NCBI GenBank assembly: GCA_965237625.1
Contig: CBDEGD010000018.1
Location: 124,001 to 188,000 of the forward strand
From: JABDIP01 sp965237625
Lineage (GTDB): Bacteria; Pseudomonadota; Alphaproteobacteria; DSM-16000; Inquilinaceae
DNA length: 64,000 nt
Direction of reading: 5' to 3'
Shown here: positions 10,501-20,684 of the stretch, in pieces
Layout of the letters: every line of letters starts with the position of its first letter
Numbering within the stretch: the stretch's first letter is position 1
Program-made: the position numbers and the translations under genes
The notes under the pieces: generated by a model
The model's database searches: none
The model's input: the letters and a program-made list of their open reading frames with translations, nothing else
What the model was told of the DNA's origin: nothing

Positions 10501-13500
10501 CCGTCACCAGCAGAGCGCCTGTCACAGTCGAAGCGCCGAGCACGATGTCATCGACATCCGTCAGCGTCACATCCGTGCCCGTGCTCGCCACCGCGCCGCC
10601 GAAATCATTGCCCGTATCGGACAGAACTACCGCGGAGCCGGCAGAGGCCAGCGTCGTCGTGCCGGTCACCGACACTGCCCCGGTCTGGGTGATCCCGTCC
10701 GCCGTCACCAGCAGAGCGCCTGTCACAGTCGAACCGCCGAGCACGATGTCATCGACATCCGTCAGCGTCACATCCGTGCCCGTGCTCGCCACCGCGCCGC
10801 CGAAATCATTGCCCGTATCGGACAGAACTACCGCGGAGCCGGCAGAGGCCAGCGTCGTCGTGCCGGTCACCGACACTGCCCCGGTCTGGGTGATCCCGTC
10901 CGCCGTCACCAGCAGAGCGCCTGTCACAGTCGAACCGCCGAGCACGATGTCATCGACATCCGTCAGCGTCACATCCGTGCCCGTGCTCGCCACCGCGCCG
11001 CCGAAATCGTTGCCCGTATCGGACAGAACTACCGCGGAGCCGGCAGAGGCCAGCGTCGTCGTGCCGGTCACCGACACCGCGTCCGACTGGGTGATGCCGT
11101 TGGCTGTTGCCGATAGGCTCCCCGCCGACGTGTCGCCAAGCACGATAGCGCCGGAGACGCTATCAAGCGTCACCAAGGCTGATGTCGTCAGCCCCCCCAG
11201 TGTCAGCGTCTCGTCACCGGTAAGCGTGATTGTCCCGGTTCCGGCGTCGATCAGCGTACCGCTGTCCATACTGATCGCACCGCCGGCTCCGGCATCGTCT
11301 GTAATGTCGGCATCGGCCGTCACGACAATGTTGCCGGTCAGGCTGGTGACGTCACCCACCGCGGCGAAAATCACGTCGTTGTCGGCCAGCAGAGTGATAT
11401 CACCGTTCTCGCTGTCGATAGTGTTGTTGACGGCAATATCGTCTGTGGCATCCAGGGCGACCGTCCCGCTTCCAACGGCGGAAATCGCATTCGTCACCGT
11501 GATCGTGCTCGCGGCGGAGATGTCGATGTTGCCGGTATTGGCGGTCACGCCCGTTTCGGTGCCCACGTCACCGATCACCAAATCGCCGGAATTGGCGATG
11601 GTCAGGGCGTCCGCGGTGGCCGCGAGTGTGGACACCTTCGTGTCTAGGGCGCCGGTTGCACCGACCGCGCCGGACGCGGTTATGGCCAGGGCAGCCGCCT
11701 CTACGTCCGGAGCAGCGATGCCGCCGTCCAGAATTCCGCCGCCTGCGCTGGTCAGGGTAACCGTGCCAGTCGTTTCCAAACCGGTGACCACGATATCGTC
11801 GGTCGCCGACAGCGCGATGGCTCCAGAGCCAGCGTCGATCGAAGCGCCGTCGGAGATCGTAATGCCCCCGCCGGGCGCCCCGCCGTCATCGGCGGTTAAA
11901 GTAACGGCGCCGGTCACGCTGGCGATCGAACCGGTCGCACCGACAGAGATATCGTTGTCGGCCAGGAGGTTGATATCGCCATTCTCGCTGGAAATGGCGT
12001 TGTTCACCGCGATGTCCACGCCCGCATCCAGCGTAATGGTGTCCGGACCTGTCGTTGTGATCGTCTCGTCGACGGTAATCGTACCGTCGGACTCCACGAG
12101 CACTGTGCCGCTCGTTGTGACAGTGCCGTTGAAGTTGACCGTCCCACCATCGACTTCCAGCGACGTCAGCGCCTCGGTCCCGCCGACGGTGCCGAGCGTC
12201 ACGATTCCTCCGGCCCCGCTATCCGAAGTGGCGTCAATCGTCAGGGCAAAAAACCCGTCAACGGTGGAAGCGAAGGTCACGTTCCCGGCGTCTTTGGTGC
12301 CACCCGCCAGATCGGTATCCAGCACCGTATTGCCAGCCAGGGTAACCGTATCATTGAAGGTGAGAGCGCCTCCGTCGGTTCCGAGCGAGCCGCCGAATTG
12401 AACTGCGGCGTTCGCGGTTACGCTGTCGACGACCACGCCACCGACAAAATTGAAAATGGTATCGGCGCCAATGATTAGATCGCCGCCGTAATTGCCAGCT
12501 CCCACATTCAGGATATCGCCGGCGGTGGCGACATCGAGACCACGCTGGATGTCACCGCTATCCAGCGTCACGAAAACGTTGTTGGCCAGAGTTTCGACGA
12601 AGCCGTCGAAGCCGCCCGTCTCATCAATCCCGTGGTCGATCTGGTCCTCGAGCGCCAGGAGCTCGGGGATGGTCAGGCCGCTCAAGGCCGTTCCGCCCAG
12701 GCTGTTGGATGTCGCGTCGACTTCGATATTCGCGGTCAACGACACCAGCGTGCCGGTGCCCGAGAAATCGTTACCCGTCAGCGTCAGAGTTGCGGTTTCC
12801 GCCGCATCGGTGGAATTCTGATCGAGCCTCAGCCCCTCGGACGCATTGCTGGCGAAGCTGTTGCCGGTGATTACCGTCCCATTCGGGCCATCAACGGACA
12901 GCCCGACAAAATTCGTGTCGAACAGATTGTCGGTGACCTGCGCGCCCGGCGCGCCCGGATTCAAGAAAACACCGGTCGCCCAGCCGGAGAAGCTGTTCTG
13001 GTTGACGACAAGCCCGGTGTTACCGCCATTCGCGGCGGTGACGATTCCGCGGAAGCCGTCGTCGACCGGTACCGGATTGCTACGCGTGAAAATGGTGTTT
13101 TGAACATTGGTCCCGGCCGCCCCGGAGTCGACGAATACGCCGAAGCTCTCGCCGCCGACATTGGCAACACCGTTCTCAATCGTGAATCCGTCAATGGTGA
13201 CATTGTCGGCATTGGCAAGTAGCTGGAATCCACCATCCAGAATGGTCTCGGGAACCGCGGTCCGCCCGACCGCGGACACGGTTGCCTGCTCACCGGTGAA
13301 TGTCAGTTGCTTGTCGACGATCACCGTTTCCGAATATGTGCCGGCCTCGACATCGATCGTCGCGGTATCCACCGCAAAGTCGATCGCGTCCTGAATCTGC
13401 GCCGCATTGGAGGTCACCACGAGAGATGTCGCGTCGCCGGATCGCAAGCCGGCACCCGTAGCGACATCCTGCGCAAGGGTCAGCGTGCTGCTGCCGACAT

Positions 13501-15785
13501 TGAGGGCAACATCGCCGTCGATCGTCGTAATGCCGTCGACCCCGCCGACGCTGCCGACAGAGAACCCGTCCGTGTCGTCGGTGATGGAGAGACCATTGCC
13601 GGTACCGGTGATGGACGCCGCCACAGTCCCGAGGGTGTTGTTCTTATTGGTAAGATCTACGGCACCGTCCGCCTGTACCGATAGCCCGCCGGCGCTGATT
13701 GTCGTCAGGGCGTTCTGGCCCAGGCCGCCGGAGAGGTCGAGAACCAGATCCCCGCTGATATCCACATTGCCGAGGGTTGTGGTCGCCACGTCGTTGCCAA
13801 TCGTGGCGTTCGTGCCGTTGGCGATCGTCACCACACCGCCCAACTGGTTCGTGGTTGTGGACAGCACGATGGCGGCATTCGCCGTCAGCAGAGTGTCATT
13901 GACGACCTCCACAGTCCCGGAAGCCTGGGAAATGCCATTCCCGGACGTGATCGACAGACTTCCCGCCTTGATGTCGCGAAGGGCGATATTTCCGGACCCT
14001 CCAGTCTCGCCGGTGGTCAGCGATATCGTTCCACCCCCGGCATCAAGCTTACCAAGCGCCATCGTGTCGGCGGAAAATACGATGTTTCCGCCTGCCGTCG
14101 TCAGGCTGTTGTCGAGTTTTGTAAATGTGATCGCACCTTCGCCATCGCGGTCGACATCGGCCGTAAATGTTATCGACTCGCCAAAGACCGCTTTGAAATC
14201 CAGGCTGCCGTCAATTCCAAGATCTCCGATGGTAATGTTGTTGTCCGCTTCGATCTTCACCGACCCGCTCAGATTTTCCAGCGCCGCCTCGGAAATCTGA
14301 AATTGAAGACCGGGATCCGTCTCCAATATCATGCCATCGGAAATCTCCGAATCATCGCGGCCCGGATCGGCGACATTACCCTGGATCAGCACATTTATCG
14401 GATCGAACAGGATCGAGCCGACGTTACCCATGGCCGCACTTGCGTCGATCGTGCCGACAAAGCCCAATCCTTGTCCGCCGGAAACCTCAACGAACCCGCC
14501 ATCGCCGCCCTGCGCACCACCGCGGGCATCGATGTGCCCGGCCATATTAGGTGTAATCGTCAGACCAGATCACCGCTTTGCCGCCATCGCCATTGCCGGT
14601 GGCGCTGACGTCGATCATGGTGTCTCCAACAACCGCCGTGCGGCGGGCCCGCTGCACCCCGCCGCCGCCGTGCGCGTCGCCGCCGATGAGCACGGTTCCG
14701 CCGCCGGCATCGCCGGATGCATCGATCGTCGTGCCCAGATCCAGCGCAATCAACTCACCCAGCACATTCACCGTGCCGCCGGTCTCGCCGGCATCCGACC
14801 CTGAGGCGTCGATGCTGCCGGATACGCGCACGATGCCCTGATCGCCGCCCGAGAGGATGACCCGGCCATTGACGGTGGTCAGGCTCTGGGCCTGGATCAC
14901 GCCGGACATGTTGATGACGTTGTCGACCACGCCGTCGAGGGTGCTGGCGGTCAGCAGAACCACACCGCCGGGCGCGTCGATCAGGCCGGAATTGGTGACC
15001 AGGTCGGTCAGGCCATCCGGCGCCGATGCGACCTGTGACCCGACTTGGAAGCTCAACAGCCCGTCGCCGGAGAAGTCCAGCGCGAAAGTCGGTGTGCCGC
15101 CCAGCACAACCTGGGCCATGCGGCCGGCAATGATGCCGTCATTTTCGACGCCGGGGGCCACCAGCGCCGCCAGCCCCCGCTCGCCGACCGAGATTTCGCC
15201 ATGGTTGACGATCATCGCGTCCGGATTTGCGGAGGGCGTGTTGAAATTGAACCGGTTGTCGCCATCCAGGAAATCGGTATCGAAGACATCGGAGGTGGTG
15301 CCCAGGAAGCCGTTGACGTCGATGATCGAACCAGCGCCGGCGAAAACGCCGTTCGGGTTGACGAGCCAGACATTGCCGTTGGCCTTCAGCGTGCCGAGCA
15401 GAATCGATTCCGCGGTGCCGGTCACCCGGTTCAGCGCGATGGAGCCTGATCCCGGTTGGACGAACTGGGCCGTCTCGCCGGCGTCGATGGAGAAATCGTC
15501 CCAGTGAAGTACCGCGCGGTCGGTCGTCTGGTTGATGGTGACGGAGCCGGTACCCTCGCCGGAGATCGTGGCGCTGCCGCCGACGACGGAACCGCCGGTC
15601 GGATTGCCGGCCGCCGGAACCGCGCTCAGCAGGGCGGCGCCAACCAGGGGGGCGCCCCAGAACAGGGCTCTGTTGCTGAGTGCCGTGCTGCCCCGATAGT
15701 GCCTGCGCAGCCGTGACAGTGTCCTGCCGTCCTGGACCTGCCGCGAGGTTGCGGTGCGTTGTCCGCCCGTTCGGTTACCGCCCAT
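7532..15785 (-). CDS. Giant filamentous-haemagglutinin-like TpsA exoprotein (frameshift near 14546)
   Basis: The composite is about 2,750 residues. It is a secreted beta-helical exoprotein of a two-partner secretion system. The start at 15785 has SD AGGAGGG seven bases upstream. Residues about 40-60 form a signal peptide, and about 61-320 a TPS (haemagglutination activity) domain with NPNG at 143-146. The first frame ends after WSDDYT (14547). The second frame continues N-MAGHIDARGGAQGGDGG, which is the expected TPS-protein follow-on, so removing one T joins them. Further on there is a pectin-lyase-like beta-helix (about 12,830-13,420; NVTIDGFTIENG), six 67-residue repeats (9,920-11,100) and long Thr/Asp-rich beta repeats. 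The C-terminus is EEEEEFNDLLSNTGNEELW. The tpsB transporter lies just upstream. Adhesion or biofilm role is inferred from the family. Confidence 0.88.
9920..11100 (-). repeat. Six tandem 201-bp repeats inside tpsA
   Basis: A 67-residue unit (for example VTADGITQTGAVSVTGTT, then LASAGSAVVLSDTGNDFGG, then DVTLTDVDDIVLG) recurs six times at 201-bp spacing. The central three copies are nearly identical at DNA level, while the outer copies have drifted (GFAVDLS, GNTFDGAVASSGTEV). The region is an in-frame candidate for copy-number change and for assembly collapse. Confidence 0.9.
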
Positions 15786-15923
15786 CGTCGATCCCTCCTA
15801 ACACGAAGTAACGTGCCTGTATCTTCGTTGCACCAACTCAAGGCCCCACCTGTCACACTGCTGTCGCAGCGACCAGGCGCCATGGGGCCAATCCCTAATT
15901 CCCGACATCTGGCCGGGCCCGAC

Positions 15924-17777
15924 CTAGAACTGGCCGGTCAATCGGAAGAAATACCGGTCCGAGTCCCGATTGGTGGCGCGGTTCTCCAGTTCTCTCGTCA
16001 GCGGCCTAGCGACCTCAAAATCGGCGGCCAGCCAATTTGTCAAATTTGTTCTCACGCCTAGACCGGCGGACGCCAGAGATTCACTGCGCTCAGCGCCGGT
16101 ATCGGTGTTAAAGACGACACCGACGTCATAGAAAGCGTAGAGTTGATAGCTTTGCAGGATCGGCAGGCTAGGCGCCTGATTGAACTGCAACTCGACCAGG
16201 CCCCCGACGCCGCTATCCCCGGTCAGCTGGGCCGGGTCGTAGCCGCGACCGAAGGTAATGCCGCCGACCTCGAATTCCTCGCTCGACAGCAATTCGGTGA
16301 ACCCGTACTGGCCCCCGACTTTCGCCAGCAGGTTCAAATTGGAAGTCACGCGCTGCAATCGTGCCGCCTCCAAATTGATGGATGTGAAATCGCTTTTGCC
16401 TTCGCTGCGGGAAACAATGTCGCCTTCCTCACTCGCGCCCAAGATTTCCAGGCCCTGCCGGATGCCGATCTCCGCGAAATTCGCGCCGTCGAAGCTGTCG
16501 CGATAGTCGAAGAACGCCGTCGCATGCAAAACGCGAAGGCTGTCCTCCGCAATCGCCAAACCAAGTGAATCGCTGTCTTGATCGATATAGTCGAACCCGG
16601 CGGAGACGCTGAAGTTGAACCGCCGGGATCGCACATACGGGTATTCGGCCTCAACCGAGAAAAACAGAGTTTCCTGCTCGATAACCAGAGGCTCCAGGCT
16701 ACCGCCTGGTTCCGATTCACCGTAGGAGGCGATACCCAGCAATGTGAGACCGTCGCTGCCAATCTGCTGTTTATAGGTGATCTGGCCGACACGCTGTTCG
16801 TCGTCATCAAGCGCCGAGAACAGCACCAACTCCGTCTGCTCGCCAAACGGCGTGAAGGAATTTCCCGACAGGCCGAGCGCAATGCCTTGCTCACCGGTGA
16901 ATTCAGACCCCCGATTGTCCCACAGGGCAAAGCCGTCAACCGATTTGCGCTGCGCGCTGACCACCAGTTCCGCGGCGCCGACTTCAGCGCCGGACGGCCT
17001 CAAAACGCCGGTGCCGGTAATCCCCGGCAGATCGTTCATCAGCAGCAGGTAGCGCTCGATTTCGGCGATATTGACCGGCCGGCTTTCCGGGATGTGGTTC
17101 AAATACTGTTCGACCAGCCCTCGGCTGTTCCCGACCTCGCCTTCCAGGACAACATTGGTGACGTAGCCTTCGATCGCCTGGATGCGATACACGCCGTCGC
17201 TGACCGACTGAGCCGGCACGATTGCGCGGCTGAGGATATAGCCATCGTCACGGTACCGGCTTTCAATTGTAGAGGCTATGCCGTACAGCGTGGCGAGGCT
17301 GATCTCGGATTGCAGGTACTCTGCGTATAGCGGCAGTAATTCCGCCTCGCCATATACCGTCACGCCATCTATGACGATATCCGCCAGGAAGAAACGTGCC
17401 GATTCGGCGCCCTCAGGCAGGCTGGTCGACGGGTCGGCCGGGGCGGTAATATCTGGATCCGGCCGCGAAGGCGCCAGCGGCGGCACACGATCCGGTGAGA
17501 TTCCTGGTCGCAATTCTCCTGCCGGTGGCGGAGTCTGCGCCAGAGTCGGCCCAGAAATCCACAGCAGAGTCAGCGTCGACATCGCGAAAATCAATGCAGA
17601 CTTAAAACCAAATCGTGCTACGCGCAAGGTCCCGCATAGTATTGACTGAGAAGAGCCGTGAAAGTGATTTTGCGGCGACAGTCTGTTCGGACAGAAGGCC
17701 AACAGGATTTCTTTTGCATTAAATGAAAAACGGGCGACGCGGCTGCCCCGCCCGGCCCGGTTATTTACGAAGTACAT
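15924..17777 (-). CDS. TpsB outer-membrane transporter (FhaC/ShlB family)
   Basis: This is a 617-residue (longest reading) two-partner-secretion pore that would export the TpsA encoded next to it. A Pro-rich linker follows the signal peptide. Then come POTRA-like domains (FFLADIVIDGVTVYGEAELL, IPESRPVNIAEIERYLLLMND) and a 16-strand beta-barrel region ending in Phe (FFRLTGQF). The L6-loop signature is visible as FGRGYDPAQLTGDSG. The start is uncertain: ATG 17777 has a purine-rich AGGGG just upstream, but a standard signal peptide (KSALIFAMSTLTLLW, ending TLA-Q) begins only around residue 58, so an internal start is possible. The two N-terminal stretches RVARFSFNAKEILLAF and RVARFGFKSALIFAM look like a partial duplication. 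Its promoter must lie in the AT-rich gap 17,778-17,920. Confidence 0.92.
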   Translation of the reverse strand: MYFVNNRAGRGSRVARFSFNAKEILLAFCPNRLSPQNHFHGSSQSILCGTLRVARFGFKSALIFAMSTLTLLWISGPTLAQTPPPAGELRPGISPDRVPPLAPSRPDPDITAPADPSTSLPEGAESARFFLADIVIDGVTVYGEAELLPLYAEYLQSEISLATLYGIASTIESRYRDDGYILSRAIVPAQSVSDGVYRIQAIEGYVTNVVLEGEVGNSRGLVEQYLNHIPESRPVNIAEIERYLLLMNDLPGITGTGVLRPSGAEVGAAELVVSAQRKSVDGFALWDNRGSEFTGEQGIALGLSGNSFTPFGEQTELVLFSALDDDEQRVGQITYKQQIGSDGLTLLGIASYGESEPGGSLEPLVIEQETLFFSVEAEYPYVRSRRFNFSVSAGFDYIDQDSDSLGLAIAEDSLRVLHATAFFDYRDSFDGANFAEIGIRQGLEILGASEEGDIVSRSEGKSDFTSINLEAARLQRVTSNLNLLAKVGGQYGFTELLSSEEFEVGGITFGRGYDPAQLTGDSGVGGLVELQFNQAPSLPILQSYQLYAFYDVGVVFNTDTGAERSESLASAGLGVRTNLTNWLAADFEVARPLTRELENRATNRDSDRYFFRLTGQF

Positions 17778-17920
17778 CTGCCCCTGCCCTTAACGATTTT
17801 TTTACAAATCTTCAGGTGTTAATCAAGTGTACAGACAATTTTCCGAAAATTCAATGACTCTTGGCTGGAACAGTGGGAACAACCAATGCCCAGCCGCTTT
17901 TCCCACACACCGGCGCGGAC

Positions 17921-17956
17921 AAAAAAAAGATGGGCCGGCGCCACTGGACGCCGGCC
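17921..17956 (-). terminator. Rho-independent terminator after the OmpA-domain gene
   Basis: On the minus strand an 8-bp GC stem (GGCCGGCG...CGCCGGCC) with an 8-base loop is followed, after four bases, by eight T. It lies 38 bases beyond the stop of the OmpA-domain gene. It therefore separates that gene from the tpsB-tpsA-CHAT unit downstream. Confidence 0.88.
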
Positions 17957-17994
17957 TATCTCAGGGGATCTGTCTCCCCGGATTTTCGATCGGA

Positions 17995-18555
17995 TCAGCC
18001 GCCAGACGAGCCAATATTCGTAATCTCGACGCGCCGGTTCTGTTGGCTGAAAGGATTGCCCGAATCCAGCAACACGCTCTCACCCATGCCAACCGTATTC
18101 AGGCGTCGCCGGTCGATTCCGAACCGTGCGGCCAGGTAGTCTTCCACGGCCCTGGCCCGCTCCTCGGAAAGATGCAGGTTGAAGGTTTCCGGCCCGGTCG
18201 CATCGGTATGGCCGGCAATCTTGAAGGCATAAGGCGACAGTGTCTCGGACGTAAGTGCCTCACCCAACTGATCGAGGACCGTCATGGCCTCCGACGTCAA
18301 CGTCGCTGAACCCAGCTGGAACTCGACGGCGAAATCCATGGAGGGAGATGCTACCGGCTCCATCTGAACGGAAAGGCCACGACCGCCGCCTTTGACACGG
18401 ACTCCTGCCGGTGCTGCAACCGGAGCCGAAAGCGCCTCAATAATTTGGTCGGCCTGTGGAATCGCCCCTTCTTGAGCAATGGCGGGCATTGCAAATACGG
18501 CTACGCTGCAAACGACGCCAGCTCGAATGGCGGCGCTGATGATTGTCGATTTCAT
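17995..18555 (-). CDS. OmpA C-terminal domain envelope protein
   Basis: The protein is 186 residues with an N-terminal signal peptide (MKSTIISAAIRAG, cleavage near AIA-QEG). The second half is an OmpA-like peptidoglycan-binding domain: FQLGSATLTSEAM, then KIAGHTDATGPETFN, then LSEERARAVEDYLAARFGID, then GMGES and NRRVEI. The diaminopimelate-contacting Asp and Arg positions (HTDATG; NRRVEI) are present. There is no beta-barrel, so it is a periplasmic or lipid-free anchoring protein. ATG 18555 is preferred over 18570 because the signal peptide starts there. It lies directly upstream of the two-partner secretion genes but has its own terminator. Confidence 0.9.
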   Translation of the reverse strand: MKSTIISAAIRAGVVCSVAVFAMPAIAQEGAIPQADQIIEALSAPVAAPAGVRVKGGGRGLSVQMEPVASPSMDFAVEFQLGSATLTSEAMTVLDQLGEALTSETLSPYAFKIAGHTDATGPETFNLHLSEERARAVEDYLAARFGIDRRRLNTVGMGESVLLDSGNPFSQQNRRVEITNIGSSGG

Positions 18556-18761
18556 AACGAACCCCTGCAAATGACGGAGTTAACGCAAATTTAACTCTAA
18601 ATTACGCGACCGCCTCCGCGGACGCCAGAGGAAACTATCCCCATAGGCCGCGGTCCGACTGTGACCTCCATCACCAAATTGCAGGATTCGAAGAAATTTT
18701 GCGCCGCACGGCGCCGGACCAAGCCAACTCGGCCGCAGGAATGCCGGCGTGGTGCGTTATC

Positions 18762-19120
18762 CTACCCCGAGCCCAGATCCAGTTCAGATCCCGAGTATGT
18801 CATCGGGTGCCGATCATCAGGCTCGGCCCAAACGGCGGGGCCGGTACGAACGAAATCGTTCAGGAACCATCCCAACAGGGAATCGAAACGGCTCCCGCCG
18901 ATGTCCGGCCAGCGGGCCGGCCAAATCGGGGATCCGTGCACAGGCTTGCCGGCATGTTGAGCACAGTCGTGTCGCCATCGCTTCCGATCATGACCATCGC
19001 GTCATGCGCCAACGCGGCATCTGGAATGGCTGCCGTACTGAATTTCGGGTCCTTCATGACACACGCGGACGCCATCAGCCCGGCGACCGTCAGGATCGCC
19101 AGAGCGGAAAATCTGGGCAT
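18762..19120 (-). CDS. Small predicted lipoprotein, probably frameshifted
   Basis: The first frame (19120 down to 18860) begins MPRFSALAILTVAGL with lipobox MASAC and continues to TTVLNMPASL. It then runs into a Cys/Pro/Arg-rich tail and stops. From about 18,940 another minus-strand frame reads on for 59 codons without a stop, with protein-like sequence (VHGSPIWPARWPDIGG, RFDSLLGWFLNDFVRTGP, ending ELDLGSG). One missing base at the AGCCTGTGC position would join the two into a lipoprotein of about 120 residues. No family is recognised. SD GGAG is present upstream. The junction and the second half are inference. Confidence 0.45.
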
Positions 19121-19498
19121 CTTTCGAAACACTCCAACTCCTCCGGCCAAAATCGGCCGTTCACTAAATGGGCTCGATCGGCGCCAATGATGTCTTGGGG
19201 CGATTAAGAAACCATTGAGTGGAGAACGAGAACTCCGAAAGCATTCTCTGCATCACTCCTTGCGATGCCGATGAGGCCGCAACGAATAGAACGGCCCGAA
19301 ACTCTGCTAATTCAATTTAATTCGATTTTTCCTCAAATTTCATTTGTCATCTTTTTCCCTTTGAAATGAAGGCCTTTGCGACGCTTGAACATCGCCGCAG
19401 CTGCCGAACGTCCTGCGCGAAAGATGTCGCCAACAGAGGGATCGGAGGCTATTGATAGGGTCCCTGATACGGTCGAGCATCGGCGCCGGACGATCGAC
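19121..19498. other. Intergenic region between divergent genes
   Basis: No gene is supported in these 378 bases. They separate the minus-strand lipoprotein from the plus-strand SpoVG-like gene. An AT-rich tract at about 19,305-19,375 is a likely promoter area. A short palindrome, CGGCCAAAATCGGCCG, lies near 19,143. Confidence 0.5.
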
Positions 19499-19789
19499 AT
19501 GAGCACACTGGATTCAGACTCAGTAGAGGTTTCATTTGAAGTCGTCCGCGTAGAGCGGGTCGATTCCGGCCGCCTTTGCGCCCTGGCGACGGTGGTTGTG
19601 ACCGTCAATGACGTTGAGATGGCGATCCAGGGCGTGCGGGTGATGCGGCAACCGACCGGCATGCTGGCGGTGGAAGCACCGAGATTCCGCCGGCCGGGCG
19701 GAGAGTGGGTGCCCGCCGTGATGCTGCCGCCCGAATTGAAACAGGCGATCGCCGACGAAATCCTAGATCAGGTCGAACAGCTCAACTGA
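19499..19789 (+). CDS. SpoVG-like small protein
   Basis: The product is 96 residues. The pattern VEVSFEVVRVERVDSGRLCA, then VVTVNDVEMAIQGVRVMR, then MLAVEAPRFRRPGGEWVP and a C-terminal helix (ELKQAIADEILDQVEQ) resembles the SpoVG/septation-protein fold, in which a short beta-sheet domain is followed by one helix. In that family members bind nucleic acid or modulate regulation, but the function here is unknown. ATG 19499 was chosen because the homologous part begins right after it. The in-frame upstream stretch from TTG 19376 looks non-coding. Confidence 0.6.
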   Translation: MSTLDSDSVEVSFEVVRVERVDSGRLCALATVVVTVNDVEMAIQGVRVMRQPTGMLAVEAPRFRRPGGEWVPAVMLPPELKQAIADEILDQVEQLN

Positions 19790-19858
19790 CCATTTCAGGC
19801 GCCGGAGTTTCGCCCTCGCCGGATGCCGCGCTACGCGATGTCGGCCCATGGGGCGACG

Positions 19859-20548
19859 CTAGAACGACTCCACCCAAGGGCGCAATTCCACCTCAGATGT
19901 CCAGGCGCTCCTGTGTTGGCGATGGATCTGCAGATAAGTCTCTGCAATTGCATCCGGCCGCAGCCGACTATCCATGGACGGATCGCCATCTGCTCCGCCT
20001 GGCGGCAGGATGGCGCCGTCGATGACGAAATGGGCGACATGGATATTCTTCGGCGACAACTCGCGCGCCATGCTTTGAGCGAGGCCACGCAGGCCGAATT
20101 TGCCCATCGCGAAAGCGGCGGAATTCGCATATCCCTTGACACTGGCCGAGGCCCCGGTGAACAGGATCGTGCCATGGCCCTTTGCAAGCATGCCCCGTGC
20201 CGCCGCCTGGCCGACGAGAAAGCCGCCGAAACAGGTGACCCGCAACGCCCGCTCCACATCGGCCGGATCAAGTTCGGCGATCGGCCCCCGGGTTCGGAAA
20301 CTCGGATTGTAGACGACCAGATCCGGCGCACCGATATCGGCGGCCACAGCTGAAAACACCTGATCGACCCCGGACGGCTCACTGCAGTCGGCGGCATAGG
20401 CACGCGCACCGGTCTCCGCAGCGAGCCCCGACAGCTTCTCGGCGGAACGGGCGGCGAGCGCGATCCGCATGCCCTCCTGTGCGAAACGGCGTGCCAAGGC
20501 CGCGCTCAAACCGGCACCGGCGCCAACGATCAAGGCTGTTTCGGCCAT
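19859..20548 (-). CDS. SDR-family oxidoreductase lacking the catalytic Tyr
   Basis: This is a short-chain dehydrogenase-like protein of 229 residues. The Rossmann motif is IVGAGAGLSAALARRFAQEG, a variant of TGxxxGxG. An N(N)AG-like position reads VVYNPSF. The active-site segment reads FTGASASVKGY, then SAAFAMGKFGLR, so the usual YxxxK is FxxxK: the Lys is kept but Tyr is Phe. A strong SD (AAGGAGG) precedes ATG 20548. It is the last gene of a minus-strand set with hyi and a monooxygenase-fold gene. A non-standard catalyst or a binding-only role is possible. Confidence 0.82.
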   Translation of the reverse strand: MAETALIVGAGAGLSAALARRFAQEGMRIALAARSAEKLSGLAAETGARAYAADCSEPSGVDQVFSAVAADIGAPDLVVYNPSFRTRGPIAELDPADVERALRVTCFGGFLVGQAAARGMLAKGHGTILFTGASASVKGYANSAAFAMGKFGLRGLAQSMARELSPKNIHVAHFVIDGAILPPGGADGDPSMDSRLRPDAIAETYLQIHRQHRSAWTSEVELRPWVESF

Positions 20549-20684
20549 TCCCACGCCCCTCCTTCAATGAGCTACCAACCGACTTTGCCGGCCCCGGCCC
20601 GCCATATCAACATGAACGATGGAACTGGATATGCAGTAGCGGCGTTGGCAGACAGACTGATCCGGCCTTCTCTACGCGAATTGC

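Noticed and set aside
9924..12401. An 825-codon plus-strand frame rich in Val/Thr/Ser/Pro
   Set aside because: Antisense reading of the tpsA repeats. No signal or start context is seen, and it is repetitive only because tpsA is.
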